A stretch of DNA of 57,171 bases from Gammaproteobacteria bacterium (GCA_009839505.1 VXPO01000100.1:1-57171), one strand, 5' to 3'; counted from the first letter of the stretch, positions 9,267-18,554 are shown. The notes: generated from the sequence alone by a model not told the origin. Program-made: numbers and translations.

Positions 9267-9956
9267 CTATGAACAAACGGGGAGCAGTCCCGTTGGCTCG
9301 ATTCCGTACACCGTCACCCTGCATCGCAGCGCCAGGACGCGCACGCCCGCGTCCGCGGCCCGGCGCAGCGCACGTCCGTAGTCCGGGTCGATCTCGTCCG
9401 CAGGGCGCACCCTGTCGATGCCGTTGTGCAGCACGCAGAACACGAGTGCCGCCCCGAGCCGGGACCGGGCAAGGCGGGCGAGCGCATCGACGTGCCGGGT
9501 CGCCCGAACACTCACCGCATCGGGGAACGCTCCGCCGTCGGCAAGCCGCAGCGTCACCGACTTCACTTCCACGAAGACATCGTCCACGAGCAGATCGAAG
9601 CGGCCGCTCTCCCCCGGAATGGCCACTTCGCGCCTCAGCAAAGAAACTCCAGCGAAACCCGGCAGAATCCCCGCCGACAACGCCTCGACCACGAGTCCGT
9701 TGGCCCGTGCCGTGTTCACACCGACCAGGTGGCCGTCGGCATCCTCCACGATCTCCAACGAGTGGCGGTACTTGCGACGGAGATTCGCCGAGGTTGAATA
9801 CCAGATCCGGCTGCCGGGGTCGGCACATCCCGTCATGGCCCCGGTGTTGGCGCAGTGGATGGTCATCTCGCACCCGTTCGATGTCTCGACATCCGCCAGG
9901 AACCGCTTGTAGCGCCGCACAAGCACGCCTTGCCGGAGCGCGGGTTCGAATCTCAT
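9267..9956 (-). CDS. sfsA: SfsA family DNA/RNA nuclease-like protein
   Basis: SfsA was first described as a sugar-fermentation stimulator; its fold has an OB part plus a PD-(D/E)XK nuclease-like part. Visible motifs are RYKRFLADVE, CANTGAMTGC, and the nuclease-like RFDLLVDDVFVEVKSVTL and FPDAVSVRATRHVDAL. I start at ATG 9956 (229 residues) because GGGGGAG precedes it and homologues begin here; the longer frame upstream would overlap dksA. It is divergent from dksA, the usual gammaproteobacterial pairing. Confidence 0.93.
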   Translation of the reverse strand: MRFEPALRQGVLVRRYKRFLADVETSNGCEMTIHCANTGAMTGCADPGSRIWYSTSANLRRKYRHSLEIVEDADGHLVGVNTARANGLVVEALSAGILPGFAGVSLLRREVAIPGESGRFDLLVDDVFVEVKSVTLRLADGGAFPDAVSVRATRHVDALARLARSRLGAALVFCVLHNGIDRVRPADEIDPDYGRALRRAADAGVRVLALRCRVTVYGIEPTGLLPVCS

Positions 9957-10086
9957 CAAGCTCCCCCGGAAACGCCGTTCCGGGCAGAAAACAGTGAAAC
10001 GAACGTTAACGACTTCGATATAGCCATCGCCTAGACGTTTTGGTAGGTTACGCGCCCTCTCGGTCCGAGCCGAACACTGTACAGCT

Positions 10087-10584
10087 ATGAGTGACCCATC
10101 AGGCAACACGTCCACCGACGGCGGCGAATCCGCCACTGCGGTCGGCGGTGGCGATGCGCAAGGCGGCCATTCTCCGTTCAGGAACTTCGTTCCCTACCAG
10201 GGAGACGCCGACGAGCCGTACATGAACCCCAACCAAGTCGAGTACTTTCGCAACATGCTCCTAGGGTGGCGGCACGAACTGATGGAACAGGTGGACCGGA
10301 CGGTGAACCACCTGCAGGACGAAGCCTCCAACTTCCCCGATGAACTCGACCGTGCGACACGAGAAGAGGAACTCGGCATCGAGTTGCGCACCCGAGACCG
10401 AGAACGGCGGCTGATCCGCAAGATCAACGAGACCATCGACCGGATCGATCAGCAGGACTACGGCTACTGCGACACCTGCGGCGTGGAGATCGGCTTGCGG
10501 CGACTGGAAGCGCGTCCCACCGCCACGCAATGCGTGGACTGCAAGGCCCTGGACGAACTCCGCGAGAAGCAACTCCGGGGCTAG
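10087..10584 (+). CDS. dksA: RNA polymerase-binding transcription factor DksA
   Basis: Binds in the RNA polymerase secondary channel and works with ppGpp in the stringent response. The coiled-coil tip DELDRA keeps the DxxDxA motif, and the C-terminal zinc finger has the four cysteines (CDTCGVEIGLRRLEARPT, then CVDC). At 165 residues it carries a low-complexity N-terminal extension of ~25 residues compared with the E. coli protein. No other dksA copy is in the window. Its likely targets include the rrn promoter at the left end. Confidence 0.97.
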   Translation: MSDPSGNTSTDGGESATAVGGGDAQGGHSPFRNFVPYQGDADEPYMNPNQVEYFRNMLLGWRHELMEQVDRTVNHLQDEASNFPDELDRATREEELGIELRTRDRERRLIRKINETIDRIDQQDYGYCDTCGVEIGLRRLEARPTATQCVDCKALDELREKQLRG

Positions 10585-10616
10585 CGCGCCGCCCTCACGC
10601 GCGCGCTGGTAGTTTT
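10583..10616 (+). terminator. possible weak terminator after dksA
   Basis: AGCGCGC (10583-10589) pairs with GCGCGCT (10601-10607), and TTTT follows at 10613-10616. The T-run is short and separated from the stem, so partial read-through into gluQ is likely. Confidence 0.3.
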
Positions 10617-10680
10617 CCAGCCGCGCCAACTCCGACCTACAAGCTCCCCAGGCAGCGCCACCACACCACGAGCAGAGCCG

Positions 10681-11556
10681 ATTCCCGAACCTTCCAACCT
10701 GCCCTACACCGGACGGTTTGCGCCGACGCCGTCGGGACCCCTGCACTTCGGTTCGCTGCTGACCGCGGTGGCGTCGTGGGTCGATGCCCGCGCCGGCAAC
10801 GGCCGATGGCTGCTGCGCATCGACGATCTGGACACACCCCGCGTGGACCCCGATGCCGAGTCCGAGATCCTCGCAACATTGGAAGCCCACGGCCTGTATT
10901 GGGACGGACCGGTCGCCCGACAGAGCAACCACGTCGCACAGTACCGCGCCGCCTTGGACAAGCTAGCGCAACGCTGCTTTGCCTGCCGGTGCACTCGACG
11001 GCAACTGCGCGGGACGGCCCGCTACCCGGGCACGTGCCGGAACCTGTCGCTGCCTTGGGAGGGAAACGCGATCCGCATCCGTGCTGAAGGACGCGTCGGT
11101 TTCCCGGACCGTGTGCAACAAGCGCCGACCTCCGGCGAGTCCGGCACCCTGGATGACTTCGTTGTGCGGCGACGCGATGGGTTCGCTTCGTACCACCTGG
11201 CAGTCGTCGTCGACGACCATGCGATGGGGGTCGACCACGTGGTCCGCGGCGCCGACCTGATGGACGACACCGCCCGGCAACTCTTTCTCATGGCTGCCCT
11301 CGGCACCGCCCCGCCGAGCTACGCCCACATTCCCGTGATCGTGGAGGCCTCCGGCGTCAAGCTGTCGAAGCACAATCAGGCGACGGCGATCGACTCACGC
11401 TTCGCCCGGCAGAACGTCGGCGCGGCGCTGACGCTTCTCGGTTTCGAGCCACCGGACGAGAACACCCCGGCCCTTCTCGACTGGGCGATTCGTCAATGGG
11501 ACATCGCCAGGGTTCCAGCCGGTCCTGTCGTCCGAGGGTTCACGGCGCTTTCCTGA
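10681..11556 (+). CDS. gluQ: glutamyl-queuosine tRNA(Asp) synthetase
   Basis: A truncated GluRS-like enzyme that glutamylates the queuosine at position 34 of tRNA-Asp. The family opening YTGRFAPTPSGPLHFGS contains the HIGH-like HFGS, zinc ligands are in CRCTRRQLRGTARYPGTC, and KLSKHN replaces KMSKS; no anticodon-binding domain follows. The first standard start codon (GTG 10768) lies after the HIGH motif and cannot be right. The frame upstream has only ATT (10681) and CTG (10699) as plausible starts. I use ATT, giving 291 residues, and regard the start as uncertain. The gene order dksA-gluQ is conserved. Confidence 0.88.
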   Translation: MPEPSNLPYTGRFAPTPSGPLHFGSLLTAVASWVDARAGNGRWLLRIDDLDTPRVDPDAESEILATLEAHGLYWDGPVARQSNHVAQYRAALDKLAQRCFACRCTRRQLRGTARYPGTCRNLSLPWEGNAIRIRAEGRVGFPDRVQQAPTSGESGTLDDFVVRRRDGFASYHLAVVVDDHAMGVDHVVRGADLMDDTARQLFLMAALGTAPPSYAHIPVIVEASGVKLSKHNQATAIDSRFARQNVGAALTLLGFEPPDENTPALLDWAIRQWDIARVPAGPVVRGFTALS

Positions 11557-11577
11557 CGGCGCTGCTACCATTGCGCG

Positions 11578-12903
11578 ATGACCCGCGTCCTCGTAGTCGA
11601 GCCGGACGACTCCAGCCGCCGGAGCCTACGCGGGGAGTTCGAACGCACCGGCTTCGACGTCATCGAAGAATCGCACCCGAAAGACGCGCTGCGGGCGGGC
11701 GCCGGGCAGGTGGACGCTGTCGTGGCAAACGCCTCCCTCGCCGTCGACACCGGGGACTTTCTCGCCTTGTGCGCGCCGGTTCCCGTTGTGCTCGTCGCCG
11801 ACTCGCCCAGCATCGAGCAGGCCGTCGAGTGCATGCGGCTCGGTGCGGCGGACTACGTTCCGCGACCGCTCGAGCCCGCAACCCTCATCGCCGCCGTGGA
11901 GCGAGCCACGAGCCGCGCCTTGCCGACGGTCGGCGGCGAAACGGCCTTCCCCACCATCATCGGGAACTGCGCTGCGATGCGCGATCTGCTCGACCAGGTT
12001 GGCACATGGGGACCCACGGAGGCGACGGTTCTGATCCAAGGGGAGTCGGGAACCGGCAAAGAGCTCATCGCGCGTGCCCTGCACGCCTCCAGCAGCCGCC
12101 GCCACGCCCAGGTCATCGCCTTCAACTGCGCGGCGATTCCGGAGACCATGATCGAGTCGGAGCTGTTCGGCGTCGACTCTCGGGTCGCGAAACTGTCGCA
12201 TGCCCCACGCCCCGGTCTGCTGGAAGCGGCGGATGGCGGCACCCTCTTCCTCGACGAAGTCGCGGACATGCCGCCATCAGCCCAGGCACGTCTGCTTTGT
12301 TTCCTCAAGGACGGCCAGGTCAGGCGTTTCGGCAGTGCCCAGGCGCGTGACGCAAACGTGCGCATCATCGCTGCAACCCGCCGCGATGTTGCCGAGTTCG
12401 CAGGTCAGAACCGCTACGGCGAGGAACTCTTCCAGTGCATCGATGCCGTGCTGCACGTCCCGCCCTTGCGGGAGCGTGGCGAGGACGTCGTTGTTCTCGC
12501 ACAGGCGGTGCTCGAGCGCACGTGCAACAAGCTCAACAAGCAGGGCCTGACATTCGCCGCGGCTGCTCTCGACGCCATGCAGACCTACCCATGGCCCGGA
12601 AACGTGCGCGAGTTGGAGAACGCCGTGGAACGGGCCGTGATCTTGACCGACCAGGGCGTCATCGATGCCGAGCGGCTCGCGATCGCCGACCGGTTCCGGC
12701 CAGACTCCCGGGAACCCGACGACCAGGCGTCGAGCAGCCTGGAGGACTATTTTCTGCGGTTCGTCCTCGACAACGAGGACCAGTACACCGAAACGGAGCT
12801 TGCCGCGAAGCTGGGTATCAGCCGAAAGAGCCTCTGGGAGCGCCGTCAGCGGCTGAACATACCGCGGCGTCGCACCCACAAACGGGGCCCACGTCGGTCG
12901 TAG
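11578..12903 (+). CDS. degenerate CbrB-like NtrC-family regulator
   Basis: A 441-residue protein with receiver (1-115), AAA+ (125-360) and Fis-type helix-turn-helix (about 395-432). Its position (gluQ, here, pcnB) and the C-terminal KSLWERRQRLNIPRRR match Pseudomonas CbrB, a carbon-catabolism regulator. The working parts are damaged: Asn51 replaces the phosphoacceptor Asp, Val73 and Arg96 replace the conserved Thr and Lys, RVAKLS (202-207) replaces the sigma54-contacting GAFTGA, and Gly281 and Cys287 stand where the arginine fingers should be. Walker A GESGTGKE (155-162) and Walker B TLFLDE remain. The partner kinase gene cbrA is absent. I infer a DNA-binding protein that no longer activates sigma54 polymerase by phosphorelay. 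Confidence 0.85.
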   Translation: MTRVLVVEPDDSSRRSLRGEFERTGFDVIEESHPKDALRAGAGQVDAVVANASLAVDTGDFLALCAPVPVVLVADSPSIEQAVECMRLGAADYVPRPLEPATLIAAVERATSRALPTVGGETAFPTIIGNCAAMRDLLDQVGTWGPTEATVLIQGESGTGKELIARALHASSSRRHAQVIAFNCAAIPETMIESELFGVDSRVAKLSHAPRPGLLEAADGGTLFLDEVADMPPSAQARLLCFLKDGQVRRFGSAQARDANVRIIAATRRDVAEFAGQNRYGEELFQCIDAVLHVPPLRERGEDVVVLAQAVLERTCNKLNKQGLTFAAAALDAMQTYPWPGNVRELENAVERAVILTDQGVIDAERLAIADRFRPDSREPDDQASSSLEDYFLRFVLDNEDQYTETELAAKLGISRKSLWERRQRLNIPRRRTHKRGPRRS

Positions 12904-13038
12904 CAAGAACCTCGACGCCATCGTAGTGACAGCAACCGGCGAACAGCAGCGGGTCCGCCTCAGCGCGCGTGCGCGTCTACGGGTACAATCGCGTCCGAAC
13001 CACTCAAGACGCGTCCTGCATCGCTTCGAGGCACATCC

Positions 13039-14337
13039 TTGCTGAATCGCCTAGCCGACCACGGAATCGACCGCAGCCGTGTTTCCAAGAACGCGGTTGC
13101 CGTGATCGACAAACTGCGCAGCGGCGGCTTCGACGCGTACCTCGTGGGCGGTTGCGTCCGCGACCTCCTGTTGGGCGTCGTGCCCAAGGACTTCGACGTG
13201 GCGACCGATGCCACCCCGGAGGATGTGCGGCGTGTGTTCCCCCGGGTACGCCTCGTTGGGCGCCGGTTCCGTATCGTCCATGTTCGCATGGGTCGCGAAG
13301 TGATCGAGGTGTCGACCTTTCGGCGTACGCTTGACGACGAGGAGGACGCTCAGCCCCAGCATCTGTCCGAGGAAGGGATCATTCTTCGGGACAACGTCTA
13401 CGGCAGTATCGACGAGGACGCGTTCAGGCGGGACTTCACGGTCAACGCGCTCTACTACGACCCCGTCGACGACGTGGTGCTCGACTACTGCAATGGCATG
13501 GCGGACATCGCCAAGCGGACGCTGCGCTTGATCGGCGATCCGCAACAGCGTTTCCGCGAAGATCCCGTACGGATCCTGCGGGCCATTCGATTCGCTGCGA
13601 AGCTCGACCTTGAGATCCACCCGGCCACGCACGATGCCATAGCCCCGATGTGCGAAATGCTCAACGCGATCCCACCGGCGCGGCTATTCGACGAGTTCAC
13701 CAAGATGTTCATGACCGGCCACGGGGAGCAAACATTCGAACTCCTGTGCCGGTACGAACTGGTCGATATCCTGTTTCCGTTGCCCCCCGACGGGGACGTC
13801 GTTCCTCGTCTGGCGTTGGCAAGTACCGACCGTCGTATCAAGGAGGACAAGCCCGTCACCCCGGGCTTCTTGCTAGCCGCTTTCCTTTGGCCGGAATACG
13901 TCGAACGCGCGGACATCGCCCTGGCAGAGGCCAACGGCAGTCGGCAGCGCGTGGCTGCGGCCGAGGAGGAGTTGTCTCGATCCGTGCTCGCCGCACAGCA
14001 ATCGACGATCGCGATTCCTCGACGACACAGTTGGTTCGCGCGCGATGTGTGGCGTCTTCAGCCAATGCTGGACCGACGCACGCAACGCAACGTGAACAAG
14101 CTGCTCGCCCATCCCCGCTTCCGGGCTGCCTACGACTTCCTGCTGTTGCGCATCGAAGCCGGCGATGCGCCGGAAGATCTCGGACAGTGGTGGACGGAGG
14201 TCCAGACACGGGAGGGGCACGACCCGGATGCCCGTCCTGCACGTGATCAGCCACGGCGACGCCGACGGCGGAGGCGGCGGTCCTCCCCAGCCGTCAACAA
14301 CCCGGAGTTCGCCAACGGCGGTGCGACGCCACGTTGA
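13039..14337 (+). CDS. pcnB: poly(A) polymerase I
   Basis: Adds 3' poly(A) tails that promote RNA decay, complementing the pnp-encoded phosphorylase also in this window. The nucleotidyltransferase core is clear: YLVGGCVRDLLLG near residue 37, the metal-binding KDFDVATDA, then RRDFTVNALYYD and the RRI.RA segment RILRAIRFAAKLDL. It ends in an Arg-rich tail ([11 protein letters not shown]), typical of PcnB. The start is TTG 13039; a TACAAT at 12984 is a possible -10. At 432 residues the length is normal. Confidence 0.95.
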   Translation: MLNRLADHGIDRSRVSKNAVAVIDKLRSGGFDAYLVGGCVRDLLLGVVPKDFDVATDATPEDVRRVFPRVRLVGRRFRIVHVRMGREVIEVSTFRRTLDDEEDAQPQHLSEEGIILRDNVYGSIDEDAFRRDFTVNALYYDPVDDVVLDYCNGMADIAKRTLRLIGDPQQRFREDPVRILRAIRFAAKLDLEIHPATHDAIAPMCEMLNAIPPARLFDEFTKMFMTGHGEQTFELLCRYELVDILFPLPPDGDVVPRLALASTDRRIKEDKPVTPGFLLAAFLWPEYVERADIALAEANGSRQRVAAAEEELSRSVLAAQQSTIAIPRRHSWFARDVWRLQPMLDRRTQRNVNKLLAHPRFRAAYDFLLLRIEAGDAPEDLGQWWTEVQTREGHDPDARPARDQPRRRRRRRRRSSPAVNNPEFANGGATPR

Positions 14338-14357
14338 CGTGTCCTCCGAGCAGTGCA

Positions 14358-14480
14358 AGAGCCTTCAGCGGGGGAGCGCGAGGGGGCACCCCTCGCATGA
14401 AGAGAGCCTTCAGCGGGGGAGCGCGAGGGGGCACCCCTCGCATGAAGAGAGCCTTCAGCGGGGGAGCGCGAGGGGGCACC
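14358..14480 (+). repeat. 45-bp in-frame tandem repeat (2.7 copies) carrying translation-start signals
   Basis: Copies begin at 14358, 14403 and 14448; the third matches for 33 nt. Each holds GAGGGGG and, about ten bases later, an ATG (14397, 14442, 14487), all in one frame. In copies 1 and 2 the GAGGGG is inside a perfect 8-bp hairpin (GCGAGGGG-GCA-CCCCTCGC). In copy 3 the right arm is replaced by ACTTCC, which frees it. The third ATG is the likely start of the kinase gene that follows. Confidence 0.9.
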
Positions 14481-14486
14481 ACTTCC

Positions 14487-15203
14487 ATGGATAGCGGCGC
14501 ATCGCAACGCGACGCCGGACGAGCCCAGGGCGCCGAGAAAGAGGAACCCTCGGCCGCACCGTCCCCGCCCAACTACATCGCCGTCGAGGGGCCCATCGGC
14601 GTCGGCAAGACCACGCTCGCCCGCCGCTTGGCGGACACGTTCCATCGTCCACTCGTGCTCGAACCAGCGATGGAGAATCCGTTTCTCGACCGCTTCTACC
14701 GGGAGGGACGGCGCCACGCGCTTCCCACACAACTGTTCTTCCTCCTGCACCGTGCCAACCAGGTGGCGAACATCTCCCGCGACGACATGCTCGGCGCCAT
14801 GCTCGTCACGGACTTCCTGATGGAGAAGGATCGGCTGTTCGCCAAGGCGACCCTGGACGACAACGAGCTCGAACTCTACGAGGAAATCTACCGGAGTCTC
14901 GACATTCGCCCACCACAACCCGATCTGGTGGTCTACCTTCAGGCGCCCGTGTCCGTACTCCTTGATCGAATCCGGCGACGCGGCATCGCCTACGAACAAC
15001 GGATCGACTCGGAATACATCACCATGCTGACGGACGCCTACACCGAGTTCTTCCACTACTACGACAGCGCCCCGTTGTTGATCATCAACGCGGCGGAGAT
15101 CGACTTCGCCGACAACGAGGCGCACTACCGTGCCCTCGTCGAACAGATCAGGTCCATCGACGGCGTGCGCCAGTACTTCAACCCCAACCCGAGCCTTCTC
15201 TGA
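14487..15203 (+). CDS. deoxynucleoside kinase
   Basis: Phosphorylates deoxynucleosides for salvage. The 238-residue product has an ~30-residue low-complexity leader, the P-loop GPIGVGKTT (residues 35-43), the ENPFLDRFY segment, QLFFLLHR (substrate-pocket region), [12 protein letters not shown], and the LID arginines [14 protein letters not shown]. The family covers dGK/dAK-type enzymes; the base preference is not certain. It sits between pcnB and panB, where gammaproteobacteria usually have folK. The start at 14487 rather than one of the two upstream in-frame ATGs is argued from the hairpin in the preceding repeat. Confidence 0.9.
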   Translation: MDSGASQRDAGRAQGAEKEEPSAAPSPPNYIAVEGPIGVGKTTLARRLADTFHRPLVLEPAMENPFLDRFYREGRRHALPTQLFFLLHRANQVANISRDDMLGAMLVTDFLMEKDRLFAKATLDDNELELYEEIYRSLDIRPPQPDLVVYLQAPVSVLLDRIRRRGIAYEQRIDSEYITMLTDAYTEFFHYYDSAPLLIINAAEIDFADNEAHYRALVEQIRSIDGVRQYFNPNPSLL

Positions 15204-15240
15204 CGTTGCAAACCGACGCTCCCGGTGGGAAGGTGGCCCC

Positions 15241-16062
15241 ATGAGCGCACAGTCCCGAAAGTCGCCGGTGTCCCTCAATACGCTGAACCAGAAGAAGCGT
15301 CGAGGAGAACGCTTCGCGTCCCTGACTGCCTACGACGCGTTGTTCGCCGAGTTGATTTCCAGTTCCGGAGTCGACGTCCTGCTCGTGGGGGACTCCCTCG
15401 GCATGGTGCTGCACGGCCATGACAGCACGCTGCCCGTCACCCTCGACGACATGGTCTATCACATGAACTGCGTTCACCGAGGCAACCAGGGTGCACTGAT
15501 CATGGCCGACCTGCCGTTCATGAGCTACGCCTCCGAGGAACAATCGCTCGAGAGTGCGGCCGTGCTGATGCGGGCCGGTGCCCACGTGGTCAAGCTGGAG
15601 GGTGGCGCGTGGCTCGCCGAATCCACGCGGTTGTTGACCGAACGCGGTATTCCGGTGTGCGCCCACATGGGTCTGACGCCGCAGTCGATCAACCGCATCG
15701 GCGGCTACCGGGTGCAGGGCCGCAACCCCGACCAGGCGCAGACGATGATCGACGAGGCGCTGATCCTCGAAGAGTCCGGTGCCTCGATACTCCTCCTCGA
15801 GTGCGTACCGGTGGAACTCGGTCGGGAAATCACCGAGCGGCTCAAGGTTCCCGTGATCGGGATCGGCGCGGGTCCACATACCGACGGACAGATCATGGTC
15901 ATGCACGACATGCTCGGCCTCACGCCTTCGAGCATTCGCGTGCCCAAGTTCGTCAAGAACTTCCTGCCGGAGAGCGACGACGGCATCCCCGGGGCGTTTC
16001 GCGCCTATGCCGATGCGGTCAAGTCCGGAACGTTCCCAGGGCCGGAACACTCGTTTGCCTGA
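15241..16062 (+). CDS. panB: 3-methyl-2-oxobutanoate hydroxymethyltransferase
   Basis: First committed step of pantothenate synthesis: ketoisovalerate plus methylene-THF gives ketopantoate. Of the 273 residues, [28 protein letters not shown] and KLEGG carry magnesium and substrate residues, with [20 protein letters not shown] near the C-terminus. The start is ATG 15241 with GGAAGG upstream; the longer frame overlapping the kinase gene is not supported. It is followed by panC with an overlap. Confidence 0.96.
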   Translation: MSAQSRKSPVSLNTLNQKKRRGERFASLTAYDALFAELISSSGVDVLLVGDSLGMVLHGHDSTLPVTLDDMVYHMNCVHRGNQGALIMADLPFMSYASEEQSLESAAVLMRAGAHVVKLEGGAWLAESTRLLTERGIPVCAHMGLTPQSINRIGGYRVQGRNPDQAQTMIDEALILEESGASILLLECVPVELGREITERLKVPVIGIGAGPHTDGQIMVMHDMLGLTPSSIRVPKFVKNFLPESDDGIPGAFRAYADAVKSGTFPGPEHSFA

Positions 16063-16942
16063 CGCGCGCGTGGATGTCGCCGAGGACATCGCCACGCTAC
16101 GCGACAGGCTCCGAGCCGGCCGCGGCAGCGTCGGCCTCGTTCCCACCATGGGCAATCTCCACGAAGGCCACCTCGCCCTCGTGGCCGCGTGCCGGCAGAC
16201 CTGCGACGTCTGCGTGGTGTCGGTCTTCGTCAATCCCACCCAATTCGGGCCCAACGAGGACTTCGCCAGCTACCCCCGCACGCTCGACGACGACCTTCGG
16301 CTCCTTGGCGACGCCGGCGTGGACCACGTCTTCGCACCGTCCGTCGACGCTATGTATCCAGAGGGACGCGACGGGACAGTCACGATCTCGCTGCCGGTAC
16401 TGGCGAACACGCTCTGCGGGGCCAGTCGGCCGGGGCATTTCGATGGCGTCGGTACCGTGGTCGCGAAGTTGCTCAACATCGTCGCACCCGACAAGGCGTT
16501 TTTCGGCGAGAAGGACTGGCAGCAGCTCACCCTGATCCGTGCCATGGCGCGGCAACTCGACATGCCCGTGGAGGTGGTCGGGGTGCCCACCGTGCGCGAA
16601 CCCAGCGGTCTCGCGCTGTCCAGCCGCAACAACTACCTTACCGACGACGAACGCCGCCGCGCGGCCACGCTCAACCGCGTCCTGACAGGGATCAAGACGG
16701 CGGTCGAGGATGGCTGCCGGGACTATCCTTCCGCGGAGGAGCGCGGCTCGCGGAACCTCGTCGAGGCGGGTTTCGACGTGGACTACGTGGCGATCCGGGA
16801 TGCCGAGCGGCTGTGCGCGCCAGACACCGAGACTACCAGCCTGCGGATTCTCGCCGCTGCCCGGATCGGCCGGGCCAGGTTAATTGACAATGTCGGCGTG
16901 GAAATAGCCCGCACAAGCGACCGGGTGAGATATGCGGGCTAG
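16055..16942 (+). CDS. panC: pantothenate synthetase
   Basis: Joins pantoate and beta-alanine using ATP. It has [14 protein letters not shown] (HIGH), [24 protein letters not shown] and the KMSKS-like ALSSRNNYL. Start codons to choose from are TTG 16055, overlapping the panB stop by 8 nt and giving 295 residues, and GTG 16070; neither has a strong ribosome site, so translational coupling to panB is likely. No panD follows, although gammaproteobacterial neighbourhoods often include one. Confidence 0.94.
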   Translation: MPDARVDVAEDIATLRDRLRAGRGSVGLVPTMGNLHEGHLALVAACRQTCDVCVVSVFVNPTQFGPNEDFASYPRTLDDDLRLLGDAGVDHVFAPSVDAMYPEGRDGTVTISLPVLANTLCGASRPGHFDGVGTVVAKLLNIVAPDKAFFGEKDWQQLTLIRAMARQLDMPVEVVGVPTVREPSGLALSSRNNYLTDDERRRAATLNRVLTGIKTAVEDGCRDYPSAEERGSRNLVEAGFDVDYVAIRDAERLCAPDTETTSLRILAAARIGRARLIDNVGVEIARTSDRVRYAG

Positions 16943-18479
16943 CCCGCCACACGAGCTCGCCGCATGGCGGCGTCTCGCCAAACTGGCGGAACCCCGAACC
17001 GGTTCCCGACCTAGCCATGTCCCCAACTCGCTGCGCCTCGGCCCCCTGCTCGTAGACTATTCCAAGCAGGGCATCGACAAGCCCGTGGCCGGTGCACTCG
17101 CCGACCTCGCGGCACAGAGCGGGCTGGAATCCGCGATCGCCGCCCTGTTCTCCGGCGACCCGGTCAACCGGACCGAGGACCGGGCGGCGTTGCATACGTC
17201 ATTGCGCGCCCACGACTGTCCCGACGAAGTCCGCCGGGAGCGTGACCGTTTCCTCGATGTCGCCGAACGGGTGCGGTCGGGCGAGTATCGAGGCTATACC
17301 GCCAAGGCCATCGACACCGTCGTGGCCATCGGCATCGGGGGGTCGCAACTGGGTCCCGAGCTGGTCGTGGATGCGCTCGCGCGGTCCTCGGGAACGGCAC
17401 CGGAGATCCGCTTCCTGGCCAACGTCGACGGGACCGCTGCGACATCGGCCCTCGCCGGACTGGACCCGGCGACCACACTCGTCATCCTGATCTCGAAGAG
17501 CTTCACGACCCTCGAGATGCGCGTCAATGCCGCAGCGGCGCGCAGCTGGTTCCTGGAACGGACCTGCGAGGCGAATGCCCTTGCCCGGCACTTCCTCGCC
17601 GTGACCGCGAACGAGGATGCCGCTGCCGAGTTCGGCGTGGCCGGGGAACATCGCTTTCGCATGTGGGATTGGGTCGGCGGGCGTTTCTCCCTCTGGTCTG
17701 CGGCGGGGCTGCCCATCGCAATCGCGTTGGGGCGGGACGGCTTCGAAAGCCTGCTCGCCGGCGCACGCCAAGTCGACGACCACTTCCGCAGCACCCCGTT
17801 CGAGCGGAACATCCCGGTCCTGCTCGCCCTGTTGCAGGTCTGGAACACCAACTTCCACGGTGCCGCCAGCCACGCGCTACTCGTCTACGACAATCGCTTG
17901 AAGCTCCTCCCCGATCACCTGCAGCAGCTCGAAATGGAGAGCAACGGCAAGTCGGTTCGAAACGACGGCCAGCCGACGGAAACCCACACTGCCCCCATCG
18001 TCTGGGGTGGCGAGGAGACCAACGGCCAGCATGCCTTCCACCAGTTGCTGCACCAGGGCACGCGCGCGTTCAGCGCCGATCTGATCGCCTGCGTCGACCC
18101 CGGCCACGACCTCGAAGCGCACCACGACTGGCTGCTTGCCAACTGCCTCGCGCAGAGCGAGGCCATGCTCCTTGGCCGCGAAGGCGAAGCGACGGCCCCG
18201 CATCGACGAGTAAAGGGCGGCAACCCCACGACGACGATCCTGCTGGACGAGCTGGATGCCCGCTCGCTGGGTGCACTGTTGGCGCTCTATGAGCACAAGG
18301 TGTTTTGTCTCGGCACGCTATGGCAGATCAACCCCTTCGATCAGTGGGGCGTGGAGCTGGGCAAGGAACTCGCCGGTCCGATCCATGGCGAGCTGATCGA
18401 AGGCAGCCAGCGTGGAGGCAATCCCGCGACCGCCGAATTGATCGAGGCGATCAAACGGGCACGGAACGCCCGACCGTAG
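16932..18479 (+). CDS. pgi: glucose-6-phosphate isomerase
   Basis: Interconverts glucose-6-P and fructose-6-P. The 515-residue product shows IGIGGSQLGPELV, the loop ISKSFTTLEM, the PGI signature around MWDWVGGRFSLWSAAG and MESNGKSV, and a C-terminal QINPFDQWGVELGKELA. The ATG at 16932 overlaps the end of panC by 11 nt with GGTGAG just before it. The panBC-pgi-acs order equals that of Pseudomonas minus panD. Confidence 0.96.
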   Translation: MRASPPHELAAWRRLAKLAEPRTGSRPSHVPNSLRLGPLLVDYSKQGIDKPVAGALADLAAQSGLESAIAALFSGDPVNRTEDRAALHTSLRAHDCPDEVRRERDRFLDVAERVRSGEYRGYTAKAIDTVVAIGIGGSQLGPELVVDALARSSGTAPEIRFLANVDGTAATSALAGLDPATTLVILISKSFTTLEMRVNAAAARSWFLERTCEANALARHFLAVTANEDAAAEFGVAGEHRFRMWDWVGGRFSLWSAAGLPIAIALGRDGFESLLAGARQVDDHFRSTPFERNIPVLLALLQVWNTNFHGAASHALLVYDNRLKLLPDHLQQLEMESNGKSVRNDGQPTETHTAPIVWGGEETNGQHAFHQLLHQGTRAFSADLIACVDPGHDLEAHHDWLLANCLAQSEAMLLGREGEATAPHRRVKGGNPTTTILLDELDARSLGALLALYEHKVFCLGTLWQINPFDQWGVELGKELAGPIHGELIEGSQRGGNPATAELIEAIKRARNARP

Positions 18480-18528
18480 CGACCTCGCGCCGTTCGGGCG
18501 CAAGACGCGCCGTGCTTTGAACAGACGC

Positions 18529-18554
18529 GGGCGACGACAAGCGTCGCCCCTACG
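18529..18554. repeat. dispersed palindrome GGGCGACG-ACAAG-CGTCGCCC plus CTACGG
   Basis: An 8-bp perfect stem and ACAAG loop, followed by CTACGG. It lies in the pgi-acs gap and is a clear member of the repeat family. A second GC-rich inverted stretch (18487-18502) precedes it. Confidence 0.6.

Noticed and set aside
14358-14480. The three repeats as a CRISPR array
   Set aside because: The units are contiguous 45-mers without variable spacers, and no cas genes are nearby.
14334-14486. Reading the deoxynucleoside kinase from the first upstream ATG (14334) through the repeats
   Set aside because: It starts at the pcnB stop codon, has no ribosome site, and would translate the repeat; the third repeat ATG has an exposed ribosome site and gives a normal-length enzyme.
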